DNA of 64,000 nucleotides from Dysgonomonas sp. Marseille-P4361 (GTDB taxonomy: Bacteria > Bacteroidota > Bacteroidia > Bacteroidales > Dysgonomonadaceae): positions 422,943 through 486,942 of the forward strand of contig NZ_OPYL01000003.1 in the NCBI RefSeq assembly GCF_900343125.1. Reading direction: 5' to 3'. This document shows positions 37,348 through 48,418 of the stretch, piece by piece (the stretch's first letter is position 1; each line of letters opens with the position of its first letter). A model generated the notes under the pieces. It had not been told where the DNA came from. It saw only the letters and a program-made list of their open reading frames with translations, and searched no databases. The translations under genes were made by a program, and so were the position numbers.

Positions 37348-40182
37348 TTAGGCAAATTCACTTTTCAAATATTTAGCAGTGAAGCTTTTTTTGTTTTTTA
37401 TCACCTCTTCTGGTATTCCGCTTGTAACAAGAGTTCCACCATTCAGACCACCGTCAGGCCCCATATCGATAATATAGTCTGCGCTTTTTATTATATCTTG
37501 ATTGTGTTCAATTACAATGATTGTATTACCTCTATCAACTAGCTTATTAAAAACACCCAACAGAACTCTTATATCTTCAAAATGCAATCCTGTTGTAGGC
37601 TCATCTAAAATATAAATAGTATTACCTGTATCATTTTTTGCAAGTTCTGCTGCTAGCTTAATTCGCTGAGATTCTCCTCCCGATAATGTAGTAGAAGGCT
37701 GCCCTAATTTTATATAACCTAGCCCAACTTCCTGCATCACTTTTATTTTATGTAAGATGGTTGGTACGTTTTCAAAAAACTCTACAGCCATATTAATTGT
37801 CATATCCAAAACATCAGCAATAGATTTCCCTTTAAATCTTACTTCTAAAGTTTCTCTATTGTAACGTTTTCCATGGCATTCTTCACATTGCACATATACG
37901 TCGGGCAAGAAATTCATTCCAATAGTTTTATACCCATTTCCTCCACAAACCTCACAACGTCCACCTTTCACATTAAAAGAAAAGCGTCCCGGCTTATACC
38001 CTCGTATTTTAGACTCAGGTAGATTTACAAAAAGACTTCTTATATCAGAAAACACACCTGTATAAGTAGCCGGATTAGATCGTGGTGTACGACCAATCGG
38101 AGATTGATCTACACTGATTACTTTATCTACATTATCTATCCCTATTATATTCTTATAAGGTAGAGGATCTGCCAACGAGCGATATAAATGCTGACTTAAA
38201 ATCGGCTGCAATGTTCCATTGACCAAACTAGATTTTCCACTTCCCGAAACACCTGTAACACAAATAAACGTATTTAAAGGGAAGGTAACAGAGACATTCT
38301 TGAGATTATGTCCGGTTGCCCCTTTTATAGTTATCTCTTTTCCATTGCCTGTTCTTCGCTGCTTAGGAATTTCTATCTGCAATCTACCATTCAGATAATC
38401 CGCCGTCATGGTATCAGCCTGTATCATCTCTTGCGGTGTACCTGCAAAAACAACCTTTCCCCCTCTCCTTCCAGCATAAGGTCCTAAGTCGACAATATAG
38501 TCAGCCTGAAGCATAATATCCTTATCATGCTCTACAACAATCACAGAGTTACCATTATCTCTCAATTTCTTTAAAGAATCAATCAATCGGTCATTGTCTC
38601 TCTGATGTAAACCAATACTTGGCTCATCGAGAATATAAAGCACATTTACCAATTGAGATCCGATCTGAGTTGCTAAACGTATACGTTGGCTTTCTCCCCC
38701 TGAGAGAGTAATAGATGGACGATTCAAAGACAAATAATTCAAGCCGACATCAAGAAGGAAAGACAAACGGGATGTAATTTCTTTTTTGATCTCTGTTGCT
38801 ATAATCTTCTGTCTTTCTGAGATATTTGTATCCATATTTTGTATCCAATCAGACAAATGCTGGATATCCATCTCTGCCAACTCAGATATATTTTTTCCAT
38901 TGATTCTATAATGGAGAGCTTCTTTATTCAATCTTTGCCCCTTACATTCAGGACAGACATCAGTTTTAATAAACTGCTCTGCCCATTTTTGCGCAGATGC
39001 AGAAGAGTCACTATCCTGCTGCATTTCGATATACTTAGCAACCCCTTCGAACGCTACCACATAATTTGAAGCTCCCAATGATTCGTTCTTGATTTGTAAA
39101 CGTTCATCTGTACCAAACATTATTTCATCTAATGCCTCTTGCGGAATATCCTTAATTGGAGTTTTTATAGAAACGTCATATTTTTCACAGATCGCTTCGA
39201 TTTGCCAAAAGAATAATGAATTCTTATACTTACCAAGTGGAGCAATCCCTCCGGCATATATACTCAACTGAGGCTTTGGCACAATCTTAGTCATATCGAT
39301 CTGATTGACAATCCCTAATCCTTTACATCTTGGACAAGCTCCCTGTGGAGAATTGAATGAAAACGTATGTGGGGCTGGCTCACTATATGACAATCCGGTT
39401 GTTGGACACATCAATTGACGACTATAATGACGAACCTCACCCGATTCCACATCTTCAATCAGAATCAATCCATCTCCTTGCTTCATTGCTGTTCGCAAAC
39501 TTGTTTTGAGATTATCTGCAAACTTATTTGAAACGACAAGTTTATCAATCAAAATCTCGATACTATGCATTTTATAGCGATCGAGTCTCATACCCGGAAT
39601 AATTTCCCGTATGACTCCATCAACTCTAACTGTCAGATATCCTTTCTTGTTGATCTGCTCAAATAATTCTTTATAGTGCCCTTTTCTGTTACGAACTACA
39701 GGAGCCAACAGATATATTTTCTTACCTATATATCGTTCAAGAATAAGTTCAAGAATTTGCTCCTCGGTGTATTTCACCATTTTCTCGCCAGTAAGGTAAG
39801 AATATGCTTCTCCTGCACGTGCATAGAGCAAACGCAGGAAGTCATAAATTTCGGTAGTAGTACCAACTGTTGAACGAGGATTGCGATTGGTCGTTTTTTG
39901 CTCTATAGAAATAACCGGGCTCAATCCCGTTATTTTATCCACATCCGGGCGTTCCATATTACCTAGAAAGTTTCGGGCATAAGCCGAAAAGGTTTCTATA
40001 TAACGTCGCTGTCCTTCAGCAAAAATAGTATCAAATGCGAGTGATGACTTCCCGCTACCACTCAGACCTGTAATCACAACAAGTGAGTCTCGGGGAATTT
40101 CTACATCTATATTTTTTAAATTGTGAACACGTGCACCATACACGCTTATTGTTTCTTTTTGTTCTTTCGTTTCTTTTTCCAT
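37348..40182 (-). CDS. uvrA: Excinuclease ABC subunit A
   Basis: A 944-residue DNA damage sensor of nucleotide excision repair. It has two ABC ATPase modules (Walker [14 protein letters not shown] near residue 40 and [13 protein letters not shown] near 640), two LSGGESQRI signatures and zinc-binding cysteine sets (CPTTG with [16 protein letters not shown] with CEECHGKR). Length is standard. It starts 29 bp after the lytic transglycosylase gene and is probably transcribed with it. Confidence 0.97.
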   Translation of the reverse strand: MEKETKEQKETISVYGARVHNLKNIDVEIPRDSLVVITGLSGSGKSSLAFDTIFAEGQRRYIETFSAYARNFLGNMERPDVDKITGLSPVISIEQKTTNRNPRSTVGTTTEIYDFLRLLYARAGEAYSYLTGEKMVKYTEEQILELILERYIGKKIYLLAPVVRNRKGHYKELFEQINKKGYLTVRVDGVIREIIPGMRLDRYKMHSIEILIDKLVVSNKFADNLKTSLRTAMKQGDGLILIEDVESGEVRHYSRQLMCPTTGLSYSEPAPHTFSFNSPQGACPRCKGLGIVNQIDMTKIVPKPQLSIYAGGIAPLGKYKNSLFFWQIEAICEKYDVSIKTPIKDIPQEALDEIMFGTDERLQIKNESLGASNYVVAFEGVAKYIEMQQDSDSSASAQKWAEQFIKTDVCPECKGQRLNKEALHYRINGKNISELAEMDIQHLSDWIQNMDTNISERQKIIATEIKKEITSRLSFLLDVGLNYLSLNRPSITLSGGESQRIRLATQIGSQLVNVLYILDEPSIGLHQRDNDRLIDSLKKLRDNGNSVIVVEHDKDIMLQADYIVDLGPYAGRRGGKVVFAGTPQEMIQADTMTADYLNGRLQIEIPKQRRTGNGKEITIKGATGHNLKNVSVTFPLNTFICVTGVSGSGKSSLVNGTLQPILSQHLYRSLADPLPYKNIIGIDNVDKVISVDQSPIGRTPRSNPATYTGVFSDIRSLFVNLPESKIRGYKPGRFSFNVKGGRCEVCGGNGYKTIGMNFLPDVYVQCEECHGKRYNRETLEVRFKGKSIADVLDMTINMAVEFFENVPTILHKIKVMQEVGLGYIKLGQPSTTLSGGESQRIKLAAELAKNDTGNTIYILDEPTTGLHFEDIRVLLGVFNKLVDRGNTIIVIEHNQDIIKSADYIIDMGPDGGLNGGTLVTSGIPEEVIKNKKSFTAKYLKSEFA

Positions 40183-40211
40183 TTAACAGAAAACTCTCCT
40201 TAATTAATTTA

Positions 40212-41189
40212 TCAATCCTGATAAATCCACTTTTCGTTATGAACTTTTACTCTTTCTCCTTTTTTATAATGTAGAGATTCTTTGGTAGGGATAAGAATAG
40301 TATATGAACTTTGGCTTTTTGCTGAGATTGTCAATTTACGATCTCTAAGCCAAGTATTGAAATCTTTTAGTTGAGCATAAGTAACACCATTTTCTTTTGC
40401 AAAAGCTGCCAAATCTGGGATAGATTGGGTAACCTCTACTTTTTTGAACTCAATAGGTTTATACAAATCATTATCTGTCAATACAAAACCGTATCTATAA
40501 GGATTTTCAAACACCTCTTTTATAGCAAGCATGCGAAAATAATAACGGGTAGTTTCACTTACCAACCATAAGTCTAAACCATCCTCAGCTTGCTGTTTTA
40601 CCAGTTCGCTACTTATTCGGTTTTGACCTCCATTATAAGCTAAGGCGACACTAGTCCAACTTCCATATTTTGCATATGCTTGTTTCAGATATTTACATGC
40701 AGCAACCGTAGCTTTTTCTACCGAATAACGCTCATCAACCTCTGAAGATACTTCCAAGCCATAAGATGGTGCTGTTGTTTTCATAAATTGCCACAGTCCT
40801 GCAGCTCCAACAGGCGAAACGATACGATGATCTAAATTACTTTCTATAACAGCCAAGTATTTAAAATCATCAGGAACTCCGTTTGCTTTCAAAATCGGCT
40901 CAATGATAGGAAAGAATCGATTGGCTCTCTTTATTAGAAGTAATGTTGTTGAGTGTAAATAAGTAAACCCATTTATCTCTCGATCGAAACGTTCGTGCAT
41001 GTCATAACGGTCGAGTCGAATCTCTTCTCCTGCAAACATTACTTTTTCCGGAACCTGTATCGATTTTGTCATTGACAAGACATAAGGTGTTTTTGATTCG
41101 ACCTCAATCTTACTATTATTCGACAAAAGGAAGAAAGCCAATGCGCATACTGCAACGATTGGCAAAAGATATATGATTATTTTTTTCAT
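40212..41189 (-). CDS. Membrane-anchored lytic transglycosylase (MltD-like)
   Basis: A 325-residue peptidoglycan lytic transglycosylase. It has an N-terminal hydrophobic anchor (IIIYLLPIVAVCALAFFLL). The SLT domain (about 85-240) has the catalytic Glu in LAVIESNLD near residue 113, then PVGAAGLWQFM and VALAYNGGQNRI. The C-terminal 70 residues (DLAAFAKENGVTYAQLKDFN, SYTILIPTKES) look like one degenerate LysM unit. It cleaves glycan strands in the periplasm during wall turnover. It has its own -7 element at 41216-41223. Confidence 0.9.
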   Translation of the reverse strand: MKKIIIYLLPIVAVCALAFFLLSNNSKIEVESKTPYVLSMTKSIQVPEKVMFAGEEIRLDRYDMHERFDREINGFTYLHSTTLLLIKRANRFFPIIEPILKANGVPDDFKYLAVIESNLDHRIVSPVGAAGLWQFMKTTAPSYGLEVSSEVDERYSVEKATVAACKYLKQAYAKYGSWTSVALAYNGGQNRISSELVKQQAEDGLDLWLVSETTRYYFRMLAIKEVFENPYRYGFVLTDNDLYKPIEFKKVEVTQSIPDLAAFAKENGVTYAQLKDFNTWLRDRKLTISAKSQSSYTILIPTKESLHYKKGERVKVHNEKWIYQD

Positions 41190-41215
41190 CGGAAAACGTT
41201 TAAAAGAATAACTAC

Positions 41216-41223
41216 CAAAGATA
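41216..41223 (-). promoter_or_regulatory. -7 element of the lytic transglycosylase-uvrA unit
   Basis: The minus strand reads TATCTTTG, 27 bp before the ATG at 41189. Confidence 0.55.
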
Positions 41224-41260
41224 CGATTTTGTTTTCACTTATGAAAAACAAGAAAAGAGA

Positions 41261-42082
41261 TTACACTCCTTCTCCTTGCCACACAAAGCAATCTGGATAT
41301 AAGTTTTCTAAATCTTTGACTTCATTCTTAAAAATTCCAAAAACAGAAGAACCAGATCCTGTCATCGAAGCATAAAGCGCTCCCCTCTCATACAGACTCT
41401 CCTTTATTTCTTTTATTAATGGGTATTTGGGGAAAATACTGGTTTCAAAATCATTGACAATTTTCCCTTTCCAATCCTCAATAGGCAATTGAATCAAATC
41501 TAACAACGAACTGAATGGTTGAACTGGTTTTATATTAGCAAAAGCGTCTTTAGTAGGAATATGAACATCCGGCTTAATCAATACTAAAGTATATCCCTTC
41601 AAAGAAAAATTCACATCCTTTAGTTCCTCTCCTACTCCCGTTGCAAACATTGGGCGATTATAAACAAAAAAAGGACAATCGGCTCCCAGTTGCACAGCTA
41701 ATGACACTAATTCTTTATCTGATACACCTAATTTAAAGGTTTCATTCAATAGCTTAAGCATAAATGCAGCATCTGCCGATCCGCCCCCAATACCTGCCCC
41801 GAAAGGAATCTTCTTCAACAGATGCACTTCTATTGTAGGGAAATCATAGTGTTTTCTCATCAGACGAAGTGCCTTCATTACTAAGTTGTTTTCAGGGACT
41901 GCGTCTATTTGCAACCCCGCTTCAAAAAAAGAATCATTATCTTGTTCTTCGCGAACGATAATTTCAAGAGCATCTTTTATCAGAATCGGATAAAAAATTG
42001 TTTCCAGATTATGATAACCATCCGGACGTTTCGAGACTATATTCAGCCCTATATTTATCTTGGCATTTGGGAAGCAAATCAT
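41261..42082 (-). CDS. ispE: 4-diphosphocytidyl-2-C-methyl-D-erythritol kinase
   Basis: A 273-residue GHMP kinase of the MEP isoprenoid pathway, phosphorylating CDP-methylerythritol. N-terminal FPNAKINIGL and RPDGYHNLET contact substrate. The ATP loop is IPFGAGIGGGSADAAFML near residue 90. The catalytic Asp is in LGADCPFFV near 134, and MTGSGSSVFGIF closes the fold. Its -7 element lies at 42103-42110. Confidence 0.95.
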   Translation of the reverse strand: MICFPNAKINIGLNIVSKRPDGYHNLETIFYPILIKDALEIIVREEQDNDSFFEAGLQIDAVPENNLVMKALRLMRKHYDFPTIEVHLLKKIPFGAGIGGGSADAAFMLKLLNETFKLGVSDKELVSLAVQLGADCPFFVYNRPMFATGVGEELKDVNFSLKGYTLVLIKPDVHIPTKDAFANIKPVQPFSSLLDLIQLPIEDWKGKIVNDFETSIFPKYPLIKEIKESLYERGALYASMTGSGSSVFGIFKNEVKDLENLYPDCFVWQGEGV

Positions 42083-42102
42083 ATTATCTATTTTTATTAG
42101 TG

Positions 42103-42110
42103 CAAAGATA
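42103..42110 (-). promoter_or_regulatory. -7 element of ispE
   Basis: The minus strand reads TATCTTTG, about 20 bp before the ATG at 42082. Confidence 0.55.
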
Positions 42111-42283
42111 ATCCTTTTATAACTATTCTAATAAAAGGCTACTCACTATCTCTATTGATCACAAATATTACTACACCAAACATTAAACCTTTCATTTCAA
42201 TACTAAAAGAGACAATATTTCTAACTATAATCTACAAATAAGCATTATTTATTACCTTTACATCACTTAATTTTAGAACAACT

Positions 42284-43567
42284 ATGAACAAAAAACAAAA
42301 CCTGGAAACAATATGCGTACAGGCTGGATGGCAGCCTAAAAAGGGAGAACCTCGTGTGCTTCCTATTTACCAAAGTACAACTTTCAAATACGAAACGAGT
42401 GAACAAATGGCTGATCTTTTCGACCTAAAAGCATCCGGCTATTTTTATACTCGTCTGCAAAACCCTACGAATGACGCTGTTGCGGCAAAGATAGCAGCAT
42501 TGGAAGGTGGTGTAGGCGCTATGTTGACCTCATCGGGGCAAGCAGCTACTTTTTATGCCATATTCAATATCTGTAGTGCAGGAGATCATGTAGTAAGTGC
42601 TTCTGCTATATACGGAGGCACATTCAATCTCTTTGCTGTAACTCTAAAAAAATTAGGAATAGAATTTACTTTCGTTGACCAAGAGGCTTCAGCAGAAGAA
42701 ATAAGGAAAGCATTCAGACCAAATACAAAGGCGTTATTTGCTGAATCAATCTCCAATCCGGCTATGAATCTTCTGGATATTGAAAAATTCTCGTCGATCG
42801 CAAAAAGCGAAGGGGTTCCATTGATAGTCGATAACACCTTCCCTACTCCTATCAATTTCCGTCCACTAGAATGGGGTGCTGACATTGTAATTCATTCTAC
42901 AACAAAATACATGGATGGACATGCGATAAGTCTGGGTGGAGCAATCGTTGACGGAGGAAAATTTGATTGGGATAAATATGCCGATAAATATCCGGGACTA
43001 ACTCAGCCTGATGACTCTTATCACGGACTAACATACACTAAAACATTCGGAAAAACCGCATTTTTAACGAAAGCTGTTGTGCAACTAATGAGAGATTTGG
43101 GCTCTGCTCAATCTCCTCAAAATGCATTTCTATTGAATGTAGGCCTTGAAACATTACATTTGCGAGTTCCTCGTCACTGTGAAAATGCACAGAGAGTAGC
43201 CGAATATTTAGAAAGCAGACCTGAAATAGCATGGGTTAACTATCCGGGGTTAAAAGGAAACAAATATTATGAGCTTGCTCAAAAACAAATGCCTAACGGC
43301 ACATGTGGTGTTATGACATTCGGACTAAAGGGGGGAAGAGACGTGTCTGTCAAGTTTATGGATAATCTCAATTTTATATCAATAGTAACTCACGTTGCAG
43401 ATGCACGCACTTGTGTATTGCATCCGGCTAGCCATACACATCGCCAGTTGAGCGATGAGCAACTAGTAGCAGCGGGAGTTGCTCCTGACCTTATTCGTCT
43501 ATCTGTTGGAATTGAAAATGTAAATGATATTATTGCTGATATAGAGCAGGCTTTAGCTAAAATATAA
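42284..43567 (+). CDS. O-acetylhomoserine sulfhydrylase / Cys-Met metabolism PLP enzyme
   Basis: A 427-residue PLP enzyme of the Cys/Met metabolism family. The aldimine lysine is Lys208 in HSTTKYMDGH; TSSGQAATFYAIF near 85, VDNTFPTP near 184 and the active-site YTRLQNPTND near 56 are conserved. Length and TSSGQAA favour O-acetylhomoserine sulfhydrylase (MetY type), making homocysteine from O-acetylhomoserine and sulfide; methionine gamma-lyase or cystathionine gamma-synthase are less likely. Monocistronic, ending in a perfect terminator. The gene before it points the other way. Confidence 0.9.
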   Translation: MNKKQNLETICVQAGWQPKKGEPRVLPIYQSTTFKYETSEQMADLFDLKASGYFYTRLQNPTNDAVAAKIAALEGGVGAMLTSSGQAATFYAIFNICSAGDHVVSASAIYGGTFNLFAVTLKKLGIEFTFVDQEASAEEIRKAFRPNTKALFAESISNPAMNLLDIEKFSSIAKSEGVPLIVDNTFPTPINFRPLEWGADIVIHSTTKYMDGHAISLGGAIVDGGKFDWDKYADKYPGLTQPDDSYHGLTYTKTFGKTAFLTKAVVQLMRDLGSAQSPQNAFLLNVGLETLHLRVPRHCENAQRVAEYLESRPEIAWVNYPGLKGNKYYELAQKQMPNGTCGVMTFGLKGGRDVSVKFMDNLNFISIVTHVADARTCVLHPASHTHRQLSDEQLVAAGVAPDLIRLSVGIENVNDIIADIEQALAKI

Positions 43568-43584
43568 GAACTCTATATAAACAG

Positions 43585-43617
43585 AAAAAGGTTACCTAGT
43601 AAGGTAACCTTTTTTTA
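43585..43617. terminator. Terminator between convergent genes
   Basis: AAAAAGGTTACC and GGTAACCTTTTT form a perfect 12-bp stem around TAGTAA, with T-runs on both strands. Confidence 0.9.
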
Positions 43618-43635
43618 TTATCATAAACTTCGTCT

Positions 43636-44532
43636 TTAAACTAGCTTTTTGATTAATGCTTCACGGTCTCCGTAAATGTAGTCTATCACAGGCACCTCAA
43701 TCATGGTGTATGCTCCCGGTTTTTGCTTCATTGCTGCACGAGCCGACGCGACCAAAACTTGAGCTGTAAGTGCCGGATTGTTGATCTTCATATTGAAATC
43801 GAATAACTGGTTTTGAGTTACTCCTGACACTCCTTTGCGAACCATATTTACACCATGTCCCATATCCTTTAGGCTATCGACACAATCTACCTGATTAACG
43901 TGAGTCTCGTCATGTGCAAAGTAATCGTCAGCTTTTATAGCAGCTGCTACTTCCTCAAACTTATATCCGCCAGCGACTTCAATATATACCATACGACGAT
44001 GAATGCCTGTACCTAAAGGGATAGTCATAGACAGGGCATCCTTTACCCCTTTAATTGCTTTTACTGCAACAGTGTGTCCCATACTCATACCCGGTCCGAA
44101 GTTTGTGTATGTCACTCCTTTAGGTGCCATGAATTCGAACATAGAACGAACGATAGAATCTGTTCCTGGATCCCAACCTGCAGAAATAATAGACACCGAA
44201 TCATTTGCTTTAGCAACAACATCTAGTTCCTTACGCAAATTAACTATTCCTCCATGAATATCGTAGCTATCAACAGTATTAATACCTAGAGCCAAACATT
44301 CTTTTGCATACTCTTCTACGCTGCGAGTTGGAGTACAAAGTACCGCAACATCTACCTCACTCAATTCTTTAATCGATTTAACAACCTTATATATTTTCAA
44401 CTCTTCTGGAACATTTGTAGGATCGCGACGAACGATTCCTACTACTTCAAAATCCGGAGATGCAATAATTGCATCTAACACATAATGCCCGATATTTCCA
44501 TATCCGACAATAGCTGCTCTTAGCTTTTTCAT
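43636..44532 (-). CDS. ddh: meso-Diaminopimelate D-dehydrogenase
   Basis: A 298-residue NADP-dependent enzyme that makes meso-DAP in one step from tetrahydrodipicolinate, giving lysine and peptidoglycan precursors. It shows the Rossmann start LRAAIVGYGNIGHYVLDAI, VAVLCTPTRS near 65, NTVDSYDIHG near 87, SAGWDPGTDSIVRSMFE near 116 and FGPGMSMGHTVAVKAI near 146. Its presence indicates the dehydrogenase route of lysine synthesis. It lies 38 bp behind the DUF2461 gene; whether they share a message is not clear. Confidence 0.93.
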   Translation of the reverse strand: MKKLRAAIVGYGNIGHYVLDAIIASPDFEVVGIVRRDPTNVPEELKIYKVVKSIKELSEVDVAVLCTPTRSVEEYAKECLALGINTVDSYDIHGGIVNLRKELDVVAKANDSVSIISAGWDPGTDSIVRSMFEFMAPKGVTYTNFGPGMSMGHTVAVKAIKGVKDALSMTIPLGTGIHRRMVYIEVAGGYKFEEVAAAIKADDYFAHDETHVNQVDCVDSLKDMGHGVNMVRKGVSGVTQNQLFDFNMKINNPALTAQVLVASARAAMKQKPGAYTMIEVPVIDYIYGDREALIKKLV

Positions 44533-44570
44533 TGAGTTTTTATTTAATTTAATTTATATATAATAGAGAT

Positions 44571-45272
44571 CTATAACTCAGTGGCTTCCTTCATGAAGTT
44601 GTACAACCACTCCAAAGCTATAAAATCGTTTTTTATTATTTCCGCAAATTCTTCTGAGAATAATTCCTCTCCTATAGGTCTTGTTTTTGCTACCCAAACA
44701 CCTTTTCTCTGTATCCATTGTTGATAATATTCGGGCAAATCATTCACTATAGGTCGCTTATATTCTTCTCCATAAACAGTGTAACCTCTATCTAACACTG
44801 TCTCTTGAGTTATACGTTGAAATTCTTCTGCATCATATGTTATTTCATCACGAAATGCATCCATTACTTTCTTTTTAGGCTGAAACAAACCTAACCCCAA
44901 GGTATAGCCATCACTATTCAATTCCATAAAATATCCAGGATAATCTTTCCATTCTTCGCGTGTAACTGGTAATTGGAAAGTCATCCACATGAAATCTTTA
45001 TAAGGTTCTTTATTTTTAGAGAAACGCGTATCTCTGTATATACGAGATAATGCTCGATGGGGACGTAATTCAAAACCCGCATCAATATTATACATTGTAG
45101 GAGACAATACAGACACTAAAGTCCTTAACGGATTTAGTAATTCCTGTTCATACACATCCTTGTGCATATCGAACCACTCCTTATAATTATTTTCTTTTAG
45201 TTCTTTAAAAAATTGAAATGTAGCTGGCGTAAACCCCTTAAATAATATATCCTTTTTCACAATAAAATTCAA
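44571..45272 (-). CDS. DUF2461 / TIGR02453 family protein, non-ATG start
   Basis: A 233-residue protein of the conserved DUF2461 family: FKGFTPATFQFFKELKENN, EWFDMHKDVYE, RDTRFSKNKEPYKDFMWM near 85 and GYFMELNSDGYTLGLGLF near 118. Function unknown. No ATG precedes the conserved domain in frame: a TAA lies two codons before TTG 45272. Translation should therefore start at TTG 45272 or GTG 45260. An ATG just upstream opens directly into stop codons. Confidence 0.85.
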   Translation of the reverse strand: MNFIVKKDILFKGFTPATFQFFKELKENNYKEWFDMHKDVYEQELLNPLRTLVSVLSPTMYNIDAGFELRPHRALSRIYRDTRFSKNKEPYKDFMWMTFQLPVTREEWKDYPGYFMELNSDGYTLGLGLFQPKKKVMDAFRDEITYDAEEFQRITQETVLDRGYTVYGEEYKRPIVNDLPEYYQQWIQRKGVWVAKTRPIGEELFSEEFAEIIKNDFIALEWLYNFMKEATEL

Positions 45273-45300
45273 TATTTATTACATTTTGCTAAGGTACAAA

Positions 45301-45331
45301 AAAAAAGCAATTCAAAAAGAACTGCTTTTCC
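45301..45331 (-). terminator. Terminator of the nrnA-DUF4827-glmM operon
   Basis: AAAAGCA-GTTC and GAA-TGCTTTT pair around a T-rich loop on the minus strand and are followed by a long T-run, 11 bp past the glmM stop. Confidence 0.75.
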
Positions 45332-45341
45332 ATTTTTTATA

Positions 45342-46727
45342 TCATTTAGCTAAATTTTCAACAACTTTCATAACTTCTCCTCCAACATCCTCAGCTTCCT
45401 GCATCGTATGAGCTTCGGAATAAACTCGGATAATCGGCTCTGTATTTGATTTACGAAGATGAACCCACTTGTCTGGAAAATCAATCTTCACACCATCAAT
45501 ATCAGTAATATCATATTGGCTGTATTTTTCTTTTACTGCTAACAAAATAGCATCAACATCGATACTAGGGGTCAATTCTACTTTTTGTTTTGCAATAAAA
45601 TAAGAAGGATAAGATGCTCTGATCTCACTAACTTTCATTTTTTGATGAGCCATATGCGACAAGAACAAAGCTACACCAACTAATGCATCGCGACCATAAT
45701 GACTAGCAGGGTAAATAATTCCCCCATTACCTTCGCCACCAATAACCGCATTTGTCTCTTTCATCAAAGTAGTAACGTTCACCTCTCCTACAGCAGAAGC
45801 TTTGTATGTGCAACCATACTTTTCTGTCACATCACGCAATGCTCTACTAGAACTAAGGTTTGATACAGTATTTCCCGGTGTATGCTTTAATATATAATCT
45901 GCAACAGCAACCAATGTATATTCCTCTCCAAACATTTCTCCATTTTCGCAAACAATAGCTAAACGGTCTACATCAGGGTCTACCACAAATCCGACATCGG
46001 AAGTCGTTTTTTTCATTAAAGCTGCAATTTCGCCTAAATGTTCTGGAAGAGGTTCCGGATTATGAGGAAATTCCCCATCAGGAGTTGTATACAGTTCATT
46101 TATCTTAGTTACACCTAAAGCCTTTAGTAATTTAGGAATAACCAAACCTCCCACTGAGTTGACGCAATCAATAGCAACTTCAAAATTAGCTGCTTTAATA
46201 GCCTCTACATCTACCAGTTTCAGATTTAAGACAGCTTCTATATGTTTATCAGTATAATCGTTTTCTACAACTTTACCTATATGATCAATATCAGCAAATT
46301 CGAATGCTTCTGATTCTGCCAGTTTCAGGACAATTTCTCCTTCTTTGGCATTCAAAAACTCTCCTCTATCATTAAGTAGCTTCAGGGCATTCCATTGTCT
46401 TGGATTATGACTTGCAGTAAGGATAATACCACCTGCTGCACCTTCCATAGTTACAGCAAGCTCGGTAGTTGGGGTTGTTGCCAATCCTATATTTACTACG
46501 TCGAAGCCCATACCCATCAGCGTACCAACAACTACTTGCTCCATCATTTTACCCGATATACGAGCATCTCTACCAACTACTATCTTATTAGATGTGTTCT
46601 TGATATACTCACGTATAAACGTGGCATAAGCTGATACAAATTTCACTGTATCTAGAGGATTTAATCCATCACCGGCTTTTCCACCAATAGTACCTCTAAT
46701 TCCTGATATTGATTTAATTAAAGTCAT
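45342..46727 (-). CDS. glmM: Phosphoglucosamine mutase
   Basis: A 461-residue phosphohexomutase. The phospho-serine loop is TASHNPRQWNALK with Ser106, the metal loop DPDVDRLAIV near 240, the sugar loop GGEGNGG near 320 and the phosphate loop HLRKSNTEPIIRVYSEA near 425. The family converts GlcN-6-P to GlcN-1-P on the way to UDP-GlcNAc; phosphomannomutase/phosphoglucomutase cannot be fully excluded. ATG 46727 begins the conserved TLIKSISGIRGT; an upstream in-frame TTG at 46754 lies inside the DUF4827 gene and is rejected. Confidence 0.9.
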   Translation of the reverse strand: MTLIKSISGIRGTIGGKAGDGLNPLDTVKFVSAYATFIREYIKNTSNKIVVGRDARISGKMMEQVVVGTLMGMGFDVVNIGLATTPTTELAVTMEGAAGGIILTASHNPRQWNALKLLNDRGEFLNAKEGEIVLKLAESEAFEFADIDHIGKVVENDYTDKHIEAVLNLKLVDVEAIKAANFEVAIDCVNSVGGLVIPKLLKALGVTKINELYTTPDGEFPHNPEPLPEHLGEIAALMKKTTSDVGFVVDPDVDRLAIVCENGEMFGEEYTLVAVADYILKHTPGNTVSNLSSSRALRDVTEKYGCTYKASAVGEVNVTTLMKETNAVIGGEGNGGIIYPASHYGRDALVGVALFLSHMAHQKMKVSEIRASYPSYFIAKQKVELTPSIDVDAILLAVKEKYSQYDITDIDGVKIDFPDKWVHLRKSNTEPIIRVYSEAHTMQEAEDVGGEVMKVVENLAK

Positions 46728-46728
46728 A

Positions 46729-47319
46729 TTAGTCTTCTTTTTCGTCCAACACAAAAGTATATTTCACTCTACTATAATAGTAAGGTTTATAGTTTGATAG
46801 CTGAGCTAACGATCCATTCTCGAAAGGAACGATCAACTTTACTTCAGCTCCATTACCTAATTCATGCTCTAAAGGTAATACACATCCTCCAGACTGGAAG
46901 TAATAATTCGAAGTATAATCAGCAGAACTATGTGTATATGTTCCACTATTCCCAAAATCAAAAGTTATACCATAGGTAGCATCCCAGTTAGGAATACCCT
47001 CTACATCATTATTCAACAAGTTGTAAATCGTATCGTATCTCATTACAACCTCAGTTACTGGATCTTTAGTCGGTTTCTCATCGCTACCGGGATTAATAAC
47101 ATGAATGTAAACGCCAGTATCTCTATCTTTATAAAAAACATTTTCAGGAAAAGCTCCTTTAGGAAAGTCATACACTACATCTATATCATTATCTTGTATA
47201 AATTTCTCAATAGCTTTCTTCTCATCATTCAACTTGTCTGTATATGTCTCACTTTTACAAGCAAGTAAACATGTCGCCAGCACTGCTGTAGTTAGTATTA
47301 CGCTAATTAATTTTCTCAT
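46729..47319 (-). CDS. DUF4827 lipoprotein
   Basis: A 196-residue lipoprotein (signal SVILTTAVLATCLLAC) matching DUF4827, a Bacteroidota family with an FKBP-like shape: EKKAIEKFIQDNDIDVVYDFP near 35, GVYIHVINPG near 70, VVMRYDTIYNL near 90 and GNGAEVKLIVPFENGS near 152. Peptidyl-prolyl isomerase activity is not established. It is kept between nrnA and glmM with gaps of 12 and 1 bp, an arrangement pointing to one operon. Confidence 0.87.
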   Translation of the reverse strand: MRKLISVILTTAVLATCLLACKSETYTDKLNDEKKAIEKFIQDNDIDVVYDFPKGAFPENVFYKDRDTGVYIHVINPGSDEKPTKDPVTEVVMRYDTIYNLLNNDVEGIPNWDATYGITFDFGNSGTYTHSSADYTSNYYFQSGGCVLPLEHELGNGAEVKLIVPFENGSLAQLSNYKPYYYSRVKYTFVLDEKED

Positions 47320-47331
47320 ATGGTCTAGAAA

Positions 47332-48378
<1,047 letters not shown>

Positions 48379-48410
48379 CTATAGTTTCTTTATATCCTGT
48401 TTTTCAATCG

Positions 48411-48418
48411 CAAAAATA
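48411..48418 (-). promoter_or_regulatory. -7 element of the nrnA-DUF4827-glmM operon
   Basis: The minus strand reads TATTTTTG. It ends one base before the comEC stop codon and lies 33 bp before the nrnA ATG. Confidence 0.5.
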
